The notes under the pieces are model-generated. The model did no database searches, was not told the origin of the DNA, and saw only the letters and a list, made by a program, of their open reading frames with translations. The position numbers and the translations under genes are program-made. 64,000 bases of DNA from Cymodocea nodosa (Eukaryota; Streptophyta; Magnoliopsida; Alismatales; Cymodoceaceae), in NCBI GenBank assembly GCA_036874045.1, contig CM072338.1, forward strand, positions 21,908,501-21,972,500, written 5' to 3'. This document shows positions 38,041 through 48,877 of the stretch, in pieces (positions within the stretch are counted from its first letter, which is position 1; the number at the start of each line of letters is the position of its first letter).

Positions 38041-40006
38041 TCAGTAGAAGAAGAGTTGGGTGTAGAGGAGTTGGTTCCAAGTGTCCGGGAGGCCCGGCAA
38101 GCACCAGTGGCTGCAGTCAGAAGACGCCGTGGGGTTGGCGCGCTGTTCGGGGCTCAACTCGCCGGTGTAGATGGAAGGGTGGGCGTCCTTCCTCAGTTGG
38201 GACAGCGCCGTTATGTCTAGCAAGTAGGCAGGGGTCCTCATTGCCCTGATGACCCCCTGGAGGACCCTCGTCTGACCCGGGTATGCGCTCGACAAGTTCC
38301 AGTACCTGGTTGCCGGCGTCGTCTCGCCGTAGCAGTTCTTCGACACGGGGTCGCTCCACTCCGTCGGGCTGCGTCCACGCATGAGATCGATCGAGTTGAT
38401 CAAGGAAGCCAACTAGCTAGCTAGCTCATGGTAAAGAGCGAAAGAGAGAGCAAGCAAGGAAACCGATGGTGAAGCTACTAGCTAGGGAGATCACATTTCA
38501 CATTTCACAGTGGGGAAGATCTCCTGTCCTCGATTTAGCACCAAACCAATAATCCAATCAACATACCAGAGTGTTTGTTTCATATGATTGATTTTTTTTT
38601 GTTTTTTACAATATAGAACCGATGGTAACGTAAGATCTTGTCAGACTTGATTGATATTACCGGACGGAAACGTGAGGTATATGGATCAGGCCAACCACAA
38701 AACGACACTGTATATTCACGTGAGACATGCGAGAGAGAGAGAGAGAGAGAGAGAGCTCTTACTTGTAGTGGGTTGGGGAGATGGACTGGAAGAAGACGGT
38801 GGTCTTGGAGCTGTCGATGTTGGCGTCGACCCACCTCGCCCATGTCGACAGCCCTTTCTGGAACGCCACCAGCCGATCCATGTCCACGTACAGACCTTCC
38901 CCGTCTCTCATGTAGTCCCATCTGCAACACAAAATTCGATCCGCAATCCCCCAGTTCCATTAATGGGTTCTCAAGCTTTAACCACCACTACTACTGCAAC
39001 ATGAAAAGAAGATATTGGAATCGATCTCTTAAATATTTTTGTACGTGCATGTTTACCCTTGCATTTCCCCCCTGTGAGTCCACCAGTGGCCGGAGTTGAA
39101 CGACAGGACGTCGGCCGTCCTCCATGGAATGGAGTTGGTGGAGATGTCGTCCAACCGTAGTATTCTCCTCCCTTCGCTGGCGTCTATGTCCACAAGGTAC
39201 GGTGCGCGGTGGAAAGACACGGACGTCCCAAACTCCTGTGAGTTCGTCACGGGAATTTCAACGTTATTTACGAAGTGCTATGGTGGAGTATAAATTTCTT
39301 TGATTTTTTGCTGTGTAACGTAATAATTAATATTATCAGGAAAATATATATATGTGACACATCTCAATTGCGACCTGGCAAAAATATGAACGTAATGATA
39401 CCAGGAAATTGAGAGTGGATATGGGATCGCCCTTGATGTACTGCGTCTGCGACATTGGAACAGCTGCCGTCAACATGCAGATCAACGATTCCCACTGGTT
39501 CCTACCCAACGAATCGCCGACGAACATCACCGTCTTCCCTCTCATCCTCCTCAAGAAGTCCCGCCCATCGAATCTGGCGATAACCCAACAAAAATCACGA
39601 GATCGATAAAAATCGAGGTAGGCATTGGCACGTAGTTCTATTGAATAAATTTCTAAGGGAGCTAAAATCTTCCGAGTTCCAACCTTGGGAGCTCGCAAGC
39701 CGTGGGCTTCCATCTGAACCTCATGTAATCAGCGTCAGGTCTGCCGTAGAGCCGGCAGTTGAACTGGGGGTCTACTACCGAGCAACTGGACGGCTGGTAG
39801 AGAGGGTAGGAGGCTTCCCTGACCCAGCTTCCGGCAAAGATGTTGCAGCTGATCTGGCCGGGGTCCGGCGTCGGCCGCCGCCCCGTGGAATGGTCGTGGC
39901 CTCTCTTGCCGATGAGGAAGGCTGAAATTCTCACATTTGTTAGGAAGAGAGAGCAGAGGAGGAGGAGGAGAAGAGATGTGATGTTGGTCGGAAAAGGAAG
40001 TGCCAT
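38041..40006 (-). CDS. Trichome birefringence-like protein (TBL/PMR5)
   Basis: Golgi type II membrane protein of the PC-esterase/GDSL family; members O-acetylate cell-wall polysaccharides such as xylan or pectin. Five exons: 40006-39684, 39573-39402, 39235-39057, 38921-38763 and 38368-38041. Phases agree and all introns are GT-AG, giving 386 residues, normal for the family. The N-terminus has a Leu-rich signal anchor (residues 8-22), then the PMR5N domain ([25 protein letters not shown]), GDSL with the presumed catalytic Ser129 in [15 protein letters not shown], and the C-terminal DCSHWCLPG (Asp362/His365). NSGHWW and THYNPTEWSD are also typical. It looks closest to the TBL36-43/PMR5-like branch, but the donor substrate and polymer cannot be told from sequence. 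I chose the ATG at 40006; the upstream frame has no better ATG. A CT run follows the donor of intron 4. Confidence 0.93.
38731..38755. repeat. (GA)n microsatellite in TBL intron
   Basis: Twelve GA units, seven bases inside the 5' end of the fourth TBL intron (a CT run in the transcript). Confidence 0.9.
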
Positions 40007-41264
40007 AAGACCGGAGACGTGGAAGACGAGGACGAGGCCGACGAGGTGGCTGTGGCGGTGGTGATAGATGCTTGCGGAGTGAAGCAAGGCATTTTTTTTC
40101 TGAGAAAGGGAGGCAACGCTTTTCCTTTTATGCTGTCAGGCAGGGGTAAAGATGGAAATATTATTTTTTCTTAAATAATAGTATTTTTTAATTTGCCGCC
40201 AGTGGTAATATAATGAAATTAAGTTGAAAAATAATTTTATTAAAAATACAATAAAACTTGTAAAATAAGAAAAGAAAAATTTAACTAAGTATTTGATTAT
40301 ATTATCGAACGACACAACAAAAGAATTAATTCCTGTAAAAGAAATTAAAAAAAGTAAATTAGGTTTAAAATTACTTGTTGTAATATTTTTAATTATATTT
40401 GAATTCCAAATCTCTTATTGGACCAACCACACTATTTTTATATTGATTTGCCGGTTCCTTGGCCTTCATCAACGAAAAATGTGTAATAAGAGATCGTGAT
40501 CAAATGAAAACAAAAATATAATTTCATATCATGTGTTCACCATTTTTTATATTTCATCTCTCAATTTTTTTCATTTTTTTAATTGTTGTGAAAATATGAC
40601 TACAGGCAAATAAGATAAAATTGTTATATATTAACTTAAAATTTCTTAACCATGAAAATTGTATTTGAAACTAACAAATACCTTCTATTGTAAATATTTA
40701 TGTTAAAAAAATTTCTTAGAATTAAAAGATTTTAATTTAAGATATACAAATCATAGCATAAATATCCTGTAAGCGCGTCTAAAGCAACATTGAACTCAAA
40801 AATTATTCTTTTTTAAAATTTTATAGAATTTGTGATTAGCTTTGAGGGGGGAGATGATAAAAGATGATTGATGGAATAGAGGATTCATGTAGAAGGGCGT
40901 TTTAGGAAACAAAACCATTCATGCAATTTCATATTAATAAGTAGTATATTGTTATATTGAAATGTAATTAGATGCCAAGTACTCGTTCTTCTTTTGTTCA
41001 TATTAAATTTAAAAGTTTACCTCTATCTTGTAAAATATTTTTTTAATTAGCTTGTGTTAGTTATTTAATGTTACTTCACTACAATTTTAAGTTATCCATA
41101 TTCTTCTTACATATTATATATAATTGTAAAATTATCACATAGTAATGTATTATTTATACTTTTTTAGGGCAATCCAGTGCATTGTTAATCTTAATATATA
41201 TATTTTTTCAATGTTCAAGCGTCGGATTTTTCATTTACCCCCGTCACATGTATAGCAAGGAAAA
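40007..41264. other. AT-rich spacer between TBL and PHF5A
   Basis: It begins with the TBL 5' UTR and promoter. Most of it is AT-rich with no recognisable coding sequence or repeat family. Confidence 0.5.
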
Positions 41265-41749
41265 AAACCCTAAGCTCCTCGTCTCTGACGAGGCCTCGTC
41301 CGCTGAAATCAACGTCGCAAGCTCTCCCCATCCTTAGCCTCGCTCTCTCGCTTCTCTGATTCTACCCTCGTGTCTTGCCCTTCCTCGTCTTGGAAGCGCT
41401 GGAGTTTGGGACGTCCCTTTACGAGTTTCCTTTTGATCGGTGTTGAACGTGGAGGCTGCGGCTGGCACGAAAGGTGACTGGCTGAGAGTTTGTGTTCGCT
41501 AGTAGTTTTGCTCGAGGGTCTCCAAGGTTTAGGCTTCCAACGACGTGGCCAAGCTCCAACCGGTGCGCTTCTCTTGAGTGAGACCAGCACCATCGTCATT
41601 GGCGTACTCGTTATTAGTGCTTTTCTTCATCATTTTTTCATGCCTGTATAGGGACACAGGGCCAGAAATTTGGACCGGCTTAGCTACATTTCCTTGGCAT
41701 CTTTAGAGGGCACCTTGCTCTCACCCTCATCAGATCTCAGTTCTCAAGG
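41265..41749 (+). promoter_or_regulatory. Probable 5' UTR exon of PHF5A with telo-box
   Basis: AAACCCTAA at 41265-41273 is a telo-box, common near the start of plant housekeeping and translation/splicing genes. It is followed by a 480-bp GC- and pyrimidine-rich stretch with no long conserved ORF, ending at a good donor (CAAGG/gtaaga at 41749-41750). The PHF5A coding exon is preceded by an acceptor (tttatgcag at 46424). The link between the two, implying a 4.7 kb leader intron, is inference; a separate non-coding or short transcript is possible. Confidence 0.4.
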
Positions 41750-44700
41750 GTAAGAAGTCCAATTTCCTCGTGGTTCTGTGTTTTTTATTTTTTCATTTTT
41801 TCTTCCTTTAACTCAGAAACAATCTCTTAATATTATTTAAATATTGTATGCATTGAGTCATGAGCTGTCTATAATGATTTATGTTTTCTGAATTTTTATA
41901 TTTTATTACATAGGTAGAAAATTACTGGAAGTGAACCTTGATGATGGAAATGCTCTTATTGAGTTTCTTCCATTGAAGTTGGTGAAACCTTTTATCATCA
42001 ACCCACATAGGAAAAAAGAAAGCAAACATCAAACACTTCATCTACCTATGTGATGAGCGTGTAGCTAAAAGCCACTACTGCAAGAAGAATTATGCGGAAA
42101 ATTGAGCACAGAAACTAGCTGTTTAATGCACTGAAATACTTGAAAGTAAGCATCCACTTATTATTTCAATGAAAAGGGGAAGTAGTGACCAAATGAGTCA
42201 TTTCTTGTCAAGCATAGGGGAGTAGAAAATGACTGCATCAATTGATATAACGAGATTCAAACTTGAACTAGAAAGTATGAGATATCTGAGATCTTGCTCA
42301 TTTGATCATTTTCGGTTTAGAGAAAAAAGCATGTATCCTCTGCCTCTTTTTCATATGTTCTCAAACAGAGGTGTGCACAATTCAGTTCAAACTGGTCAAC
42401 TGAATCAAACCATGTTTTAACAGCTTAGTTTGGTTCCAATGTAAATCATGATTTGGTTCAGTTCCTTTTTTTATTAAATTGAGAAGGTTGCTCTTATTTG
42501 TGGTTTGAGGTCCATGTCGATTGAACCGAACTATTGGTATACATATCATACTGTCATTAATCACATATAATAATCTTATGTGATCATCTTCTTTTGTAAC
42601 CAAAGTTTAAACCTTACTTGAAGTATATTTTTCCTTGTGTTTTTTGACATGAATAGAATTGAGACAGGTGATTAGTAAGGCCTCTGCATAGTCCACCCTA
42701 TATGTTTGTGAGAAGTCACGTGCTCAAGATAAGCCTTCTGAGAGTCTACTAAGTCATCTAGTTTATACTTCACAGTTTAGACCTACCTGTTGGTGACAAG
42801 TTTGCTTAAACAGGGCAGGTCACAAGTTCCAATGTGTCATGCGTTCTCAATGCTTCATCTCATTCATTGTTACTTGCTAGTGTGGAATATGAAGTGCCTC
42901 CTGATAATTCCTAGATACAAACTCAATGGAAATATATAAGATAAAATAGCAAAAGGGCAGGTCAAGCTTATCATAGGAAATAAAATTAGAAATGGGATAA
43001 TCAATGCAAGATCTTTTATCCTTTCATAGTTCAATAGGTAGATCAGTATCAAATGTGGATTTGGAATGGTATGATTTGCAGTTGTGTTTGAGGATGGTTA
43101 GGGTATAAACATACACTAAATGATTGGGAAACAAAGATACCCTTTTATGTGGGAGTATCCAATAAACATACACTAAATGGACCTGAAGGTTAACTTACCA
43201 AGGTCTAGAAATAGGCCCTACATAAAATTAACGCACTCAAATACCTAAGGAGAATAGCTTGATGTTTGGTTGAAGCCAACAAAGAGGTATCTCACCCTAG
43301 GATATTGAGAGTTTCTTATTGATAAAAAAGAGGTAATAAGAACAACATTAAACTACAAGTATTTTGACACCCTTATTTGCAACATAATGGTGTGGGCAAC
43401 ATTTAGGAAGTGACAATTTTGTTTTTTCAACACTATTTTTTTGTGAAGTGTGAGGGCATAAGGTTTAATGTAATATCCCTAAAGATGCACAAATAGACTT
43501 GAACTTATTTTAGATAAACTAAAGTGTATTATCAATTTGCATTAATTCTTTATTTCAACCAAAAATTGTTTCAATGCACTAACATGCAGATTGTCTTTTA
43601 ATAAATAGATCCACAACATTTGAGAATAATCATTAACACAAACTATATAATATCTTTTAATAATAAGCATGATGGTAGTGTCACAGGACAGCTCTAATGG
43701 GAGAGTTTTCTATGTAATGAGTGATCAAGATGGTAGTGTCACAAGATAGACAGCTTTGATGTAGACACTAATGTCATCAATCCATGCAAGACCTCATCAT
43801 GAACACATAGGTACACTTTTTCTATGCTTATGCCTTGAATCTTCTTCCTTATTGCAAATCTTGAAATGTACAATAAAATGAGAAAAATGAAACAAAACAC
43901 ATTATTTGAGTGGTAATGACACTAATAGGCAATAAATTGACAAGGAAGTTAAGTACACATAGGAATTTGTCCAATTTGATCTGAAAAGATGCTTGAATTA
44001 TCCCTTAGAAACAGAACATAAATGATCATCAGCAATTGCAACAGAGGATATATGAATAAGGCTCAAAAGATGATAAAAAACAGAGGATATATGAAGAAGG
44101 CCAAAAAGATGATAAAAAAGTTCCATGTATTTGATATGTGAGATGAGGCTCTAGAGTTTATAATCCAGGAACCAACCCTAGGGGCATAGTAATACTAGTA
44201 GTTGGAATGGAAGCCTAAGTATACATGGCAAAGTTGTAAGAGCCACTTGTAGTCCATTTGAGAGATGGTGACAATTTGATCAGTAGTTTGGTTGCCTTAA
44301 AAGATGATTCAGTAGTGACATGTGTCCATTGTGGCTTGCCAAACATGTCCTACCACTTCTTTGAATGATAACCAAATCTTCCACAATGCTGACAATGAGC
44401 GCCTTGGCAGCTTCTGCAATGCTTGCCAAACTTGCCAACTCCCCTATGCTGATAATGAGGAGGCTATCATAGCAGACTGCTTGGTAGTTAGAGGTAATGT
44501 AGTAGTAGAGATCTGCATGACCCTCAAAAGTTACTTTGAAGGTGAGGAACCATTTTTGCACCAAGGACCTGTCTGCAGATTGAGGCCCAAAGTGTAGATT
44601 ACAACAGCTAATTCTTCACCGTGCTTGTGTATCTTGGAGATGTTGATGGTCAAAGGTTGATACACATCAACTTCATCCAAGGGTCCTCAAGAGAATTGCA

Positions 44701-46424
44701 TAGTGCTCTAGAAATGATCTATCATCTTATCAAAGAGTGAAAATCTACTTGTAAATCTTGAACACCTTGGAAATGTTTTCCAAGTAGTCATACATGTCCC
44801 CTTTGAGATGTTAGATCTTCTAAATCTTCGTTGTAGGGCACAATATCATTGCTTCATGAGCTACAATCAATTCCATGCTTGAGACCAACCACGACATCAT
44901 GATGGTGGTGTTGGTGCACCAATTCTCGTAAGTGGCATCCTTAGTATCTGGACGATCTTGTTCAATGGGCAGCAACAAATGTTTCAAGGCTTTGTGCTCA
45001 AAAAAGATACATCTTGTTGTTAAACTTTTTAGGGGTCTCACTCAATTTTTTTCACCAATGATTCACATGTAGCTATGAGAAATAGGTCTGATTAACACCC
45101 AAAACATTGTAGAAAGGTCTGATCGGTCACTGGAATAGGGAAAAAGACTATAGCGTGAACTGTCTGAAGACACATACACACAATCTAGAGGTGCAAACAC
45201 ATGTAGATAATAGGTATCCACACACAAATTGCTAGAGCACTATTATAACATAAAACATCTTCGTGATAAACAAATGCGGCTATCTATGCTGTTAACCACA
45301 CCTGGACATTTACATAAAGAGTGTTTGATGGTTGATGGTCTAAAAATTGTCGGTTAGTGCTATTAGGCAGCATGCTGAGGATTTTGGGGAAAACCATAGG
45401 ACTGATAGCGGTTGGTAGGGGTGGGAAGTGGTGGGTAGGGGGCTGGTGGGGGCCGTGTGGCCAGACAGTTGGGGTGGGTGGCAGCAGTTCCTAGGGTTTT
45501 CTCTCTAAGCTTTGGTATCACATGTAATGAGAAAATAATGATTGATCATTCTTCACTAAACTAGATTACATGTGCATAAGATAGTCTATACATACAACAT
45601 AAATGAATATCTACTTATCCATAAATCTGCAGCATGTATCATAAACCTAATACATTATCACGTGAGATTAGAGAAAAAGAATGAAAGATTATTCATTGCT
45701 GAACTAGGTGGTATGTATAGATTAAACAAAAGGTAGCTACATAACAGTGGTAGTGTAAGAACTAATGTACTTCAAATACAAAAATTGTATTGATAGAAGC
45801 AAGGAGCCTCATAATTCCTCTATAATTGGTGCTTGAAACACCATATATAAGTTCCTTTTTTAAAAATTTTGCATTTTTTATAAATTAAAATGTTTACAAA
45901 TTTGTTGACTACAAGCACAGCTTTCATGCTGTATGCTAGTATTTTCGAAAGTGGTAACAATGAAAAAAAGACACTAATTTCTTTGCAATTTGCTCATGGC
46001 TCAAATATGGTACAAAAGACCTTTTAAAATTTAAGTTCATGGAATTGTAATAGCTGTGACAATGAAATTTATTCCTGATTGTAAAAGAGTTGATGAAATC
46101 TATTCTGTTAATGAATAATAGTAACTGTGACCAAAGAGATAACTGTGTCACTTCTGCATATCTTATGTAATTCTTAGTTTCTGAGAGCTAACATAATTCA
46201 TGTCATCATCAAGGGATACAACGAATAGGGTGATCTGTAACAATTAGTAGTTAACTTTTACTTATTGATTTCATGACAGTTATCACAGTTCGTAAGAACG
46301 GGGGACCCATAGTGGGATCCCTTCTTTATGGAAGTGGGGTCGATTCTCAGTTTTCTAAAACTATGAAATTTAAAGAGTTGATGAAATTATTAATCTTTTA
46401 CTGATAATCCATTTTTATGCAGTT
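41750..46424 (+). other. Probable 5'-UTR intron of PHF5A
   Basis: It contains a 45-codon open stretch at about 41918-42053 that I do not recognise, AT-rich DNA with AACCGAA/TTGGTTC words at 42370-42540, and a decayed copia gag on the opposite strand at 44250-45515. The remainder, including 42600-44200 and 45530-46420, shows nothing recognisable. Confidence 0.4.
44250..45515 (-). mobile_element. Decayed copia gag region
   Basis: On the minus strand, 45041-44820 encodes DTKDATYENW and MMSWLVSSMELIVAHEAM, typical of copia gag (UBN2-type) N-termini. About 44420-44340 encodes a zinc-knuckle region CQHCGRFGYHSK followed by FGKPQW. Stops and frame changes separate them. Above gag, 45410-45490 is C-rich on the coding strand, and GCTTTGGTATCA at 45504-45515 is a three-transition variant of the complement of the tRNA-iMet primer-binding site, which would place an LTR just above 45517. 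No pol region was recognised below 44250. Borders are approximate. Confidence 0.55.
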
Positions 46425-46450
46425 TTGCAATCTGATACCTCATCTGAAGT

Positions 46451-46783
46451 ATGGCCAAACATCATCCTGATCTCATCATGTGCCGGAAGCAACCTGGAAT
46501 CGCCATTGGCCGCCTGTGTGAAAAGTGCGATGGAAAATGTGTGATCTGCGACTCGTATGTGCGTCCATGCACATTAGTTCGTGTCTGTGACGAGTGTAAC
46601 TATGGTTCCTTTCAAGGTCGCTGTGTTATCTGCGGTGGTGTTGGCATATCTGATGCATACTACTGCAAGGAGTGCACCCAGCAGGAAAAAGACAGGGATG
46701 GATGTCCGAAAATTGTTAATTTGGGAAGCGCCAAAACTGATCTATTCTATGAACGTAAAAAATATGGATTCAAAAAAAGATGA
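46451..46783 (+). CDS. PHF5A: PHF5A/Rds3 splicing factor (SF3b subunit)
   Basis: Small zinc-knot protein of the SF3b complex of U2 snRNP, needed for branch-site recognition in the nucleus. A single 110-residue coding exon is intact from ATG to TGA. It is almost identical across eukaryotes: [65 protein letters not shown], ending KKYGFKKR. The CxxC zinc-binding cysteines are all present. An acceptor site 26 bases upstream of the ATG (tttatgcag, ending 46424) indicates an intron in the 5' UTR. Length and start match the family exactly. Confidence 0.97.
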   Translation: MAKHHPDLIMCRKQPGIAIGRLCEKCDGKCVICDSYVRPCTLVRVCDECNYGSFQGRCVICGGVGISDAYYCKECTQQEKDRDGCPKIVNLGSAKTDLFYERKKYGFKKR

Positions 46784-47904
46784 TCCGCATGGAATCATCT
46801 TGTACTCGTATTGTTTCTTTAATATGATTTTAGCACTCTAGACATCTGCGCTTATATATGACTTATCGCTATTTCCTAGCACCTGCAACTCGAGAAGGCT
46901 AATAGAATTGATGGTATCTTTTTCATCAGCACTCTTCAGATTGCTTGATAATTTGTCTTCTCTGGTGTGGTTACATTGCTACCATGATTTTACAAATTTT
47001 CGAATGGTTCTTTCTGCTTTATCATATTTAATTCAGGATATTTTTATTTTTTTGCTTCTCTTATTATAAAAGGGATGTTTTATTTCATTTTCTAGATTGG
47101 TGGAAGACATTGTTTTCTTGTTCATCTTATTTCAGTTGTGATGAAGTTTGGAAGTTCGTCTCTGCTTATCATTTAGACAAATTGCTATAAAATTGATAGA
47201 AATGTGAGTAAAGCGTATCATTACTGTTGTTATTTTTATCACAAAAAGAGAATTCCTATGGTTATTTTGAAGCATCGACTTTTTATACAGTTACAAATTT
47301 TGAGAATTTTTTGCGTTTATCTTATGATTTTGATGAATTGCAGTATAATTGTAAATTACTATAAAATTCTAAGCTTCTTTCAATACATTTCTTTATGCAT
47401 GAAATATTTATAATGTATTTTTACGTATCACAAATTGGTTGAAAGCTGTCTAATTTTAAGAAATTCAACGGTTTCCAAAATTTATCATTTCTGGCAAAAT
47501 CTGAAGTTCGATTATTTTAAAGATTCCCCCTTAATTTTTTTTTGTTAGAAGAAACTAAACGCATACAACGTAAGAATCAAAGTCATGATTTTAATAAAGT
47601 CAGAAATTTTGATGAAAAAATAGTTTTACGAAGTAATGCGAAATTTGAGAAAAAATGATAAAATTCAATGCACGAGTCAAAACAAATGGTTGAAAAAGAC
47701 TTTAGGTTTTAAGGGCCGAACAATATACATCGAAGCAAATAATCTGCGATGGTCCACTAATTTCAATAACGTCATCTTATAACATCCGACGGTGGAAAAG
47801 GCTTCATTTAGCATCGATTAATGGTGATTATTTTGCTTTCCTTGATGCGTAGGCCATCATTTTCTTCTTTTCTCTGACATAAGGACAAGTAAGTTTATTT
47901 ATTT

Positions 47905-48295
47905 GAGGTTAAAATTACAAGCTACATTCAATTAAAATTTCAAATTATATTTCAGTTCATTCAAGATTATATTTAAATTAAATATATATTACGCTTAATA
48001 AAGATAGAGTTAAAATTACAGTTAAATGAAGTTAAAATGTCAAGTTGAATCAAAGTTATATCTTAATTCATTTTGGGTCATAGTTTAGTTAAATTTAAGT
48101 TACATTTTAATAAAAATAAAGTTAAAATTACAAGTTACATATAGTTAAAATTCCAGGTTACATCTTAGTTAAATTTAAATTATGCTTTAACAGAAATGTG
48201 GTTAAAATTATAAGTTATATGAGGTTGAAATTCTCGATTATATTTTAATACAAATGAGGTTAAAATACAACTTGATTACATTTTTATTTAAATAA
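47905..48295. repeat. Degenerate AT-rich tandem repeat
   Basis: The word GTTAAAATTACAAGTTACAT and variants recur at about 47909, 48009, 48121, 48143, 48201 and 48223, interleaved with AGTTAAATTTAAGTTACATTTTAA. The clearest pair (48121 and 48201) is 80 bp apart. Units are strongly diverged. Confidence 0.5.
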
Positions 48296-48652
48296 GACTA
48301 CATTTACAGTGACAAGGGTTGTCGTCGATTCACTCTTTTTTGTATCACATTTAATTTTGTTACAAGGAACTACACAGACAACAGACATATAAAGTATTGT
48401 AAATTCTTGCAGCAAAAAATGCTCTCAATAATATAACATAAAGACTGAGTGAAATTGAAACAACAGTCTTTTCTTTTTTAAATCCCGCGACAATAATGTT
48501 CGTATTAATTAAAACCATTTAATATCCTCGCTTCAAGAAAAGCATTGGCGTGTTTGCGAAGGAAATAGATGGACGATGGAAGCTGGGTTTCGAATTATCT
48601 AAATAATTAGCATTTTAACTCAATTTTCAGATAATACCATCTTTCTGCCATA

Positions 48653-48676
48653 ACTTTTTTTTTTTTTTTTTTTTTC
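48653..48676. repeat. Poly-T run
   Basis: About 24 consecutive T bases, followed by TTTTCATTTAC. It may be the poly-A tail of a retrosequence inserted on the minus strand, but no body is recognisable. Confidence 0.6.
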
Positions 48677-48877
48677 ATTTACAAGTGCCTGTGTTTAAAT
48701 TAAAACTTTATTATCATGTGTATTTAATAGTTGATGAAAATTCAAAGATTTTGATTCATTAGGTATTTTTTACGTATATTCTCAAAATATTCTTTTGAGA
48801 ATATCATTCCGTCACGAACGGGTGGGTTATCTTCTCTTGGGGTCGCAGGAGAAACCGCCCAAGACAGCGGATAACCG

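Larger units (their letters stand above)
46784..48877. other. Intergenic region with AT-rich repeats
   Basis: PHF5A 3' UTR, then AT-rich DNA. A loose tandem repeat occupies 47905-48295 and a poly-T run of about 24 bases is at 48653-48676. The last 100 bases before 48878 are GC-richer and probably the PAP 5' UTR. No gene is seen. Confidence 0.5.

Noticed and set aside
44322..44597. Plus-strand 91-codon ORF rich in Cys
   Set aside because: It is the antisense of the copia zinc-knuckle region; the meaningful reading is on the minus strand.
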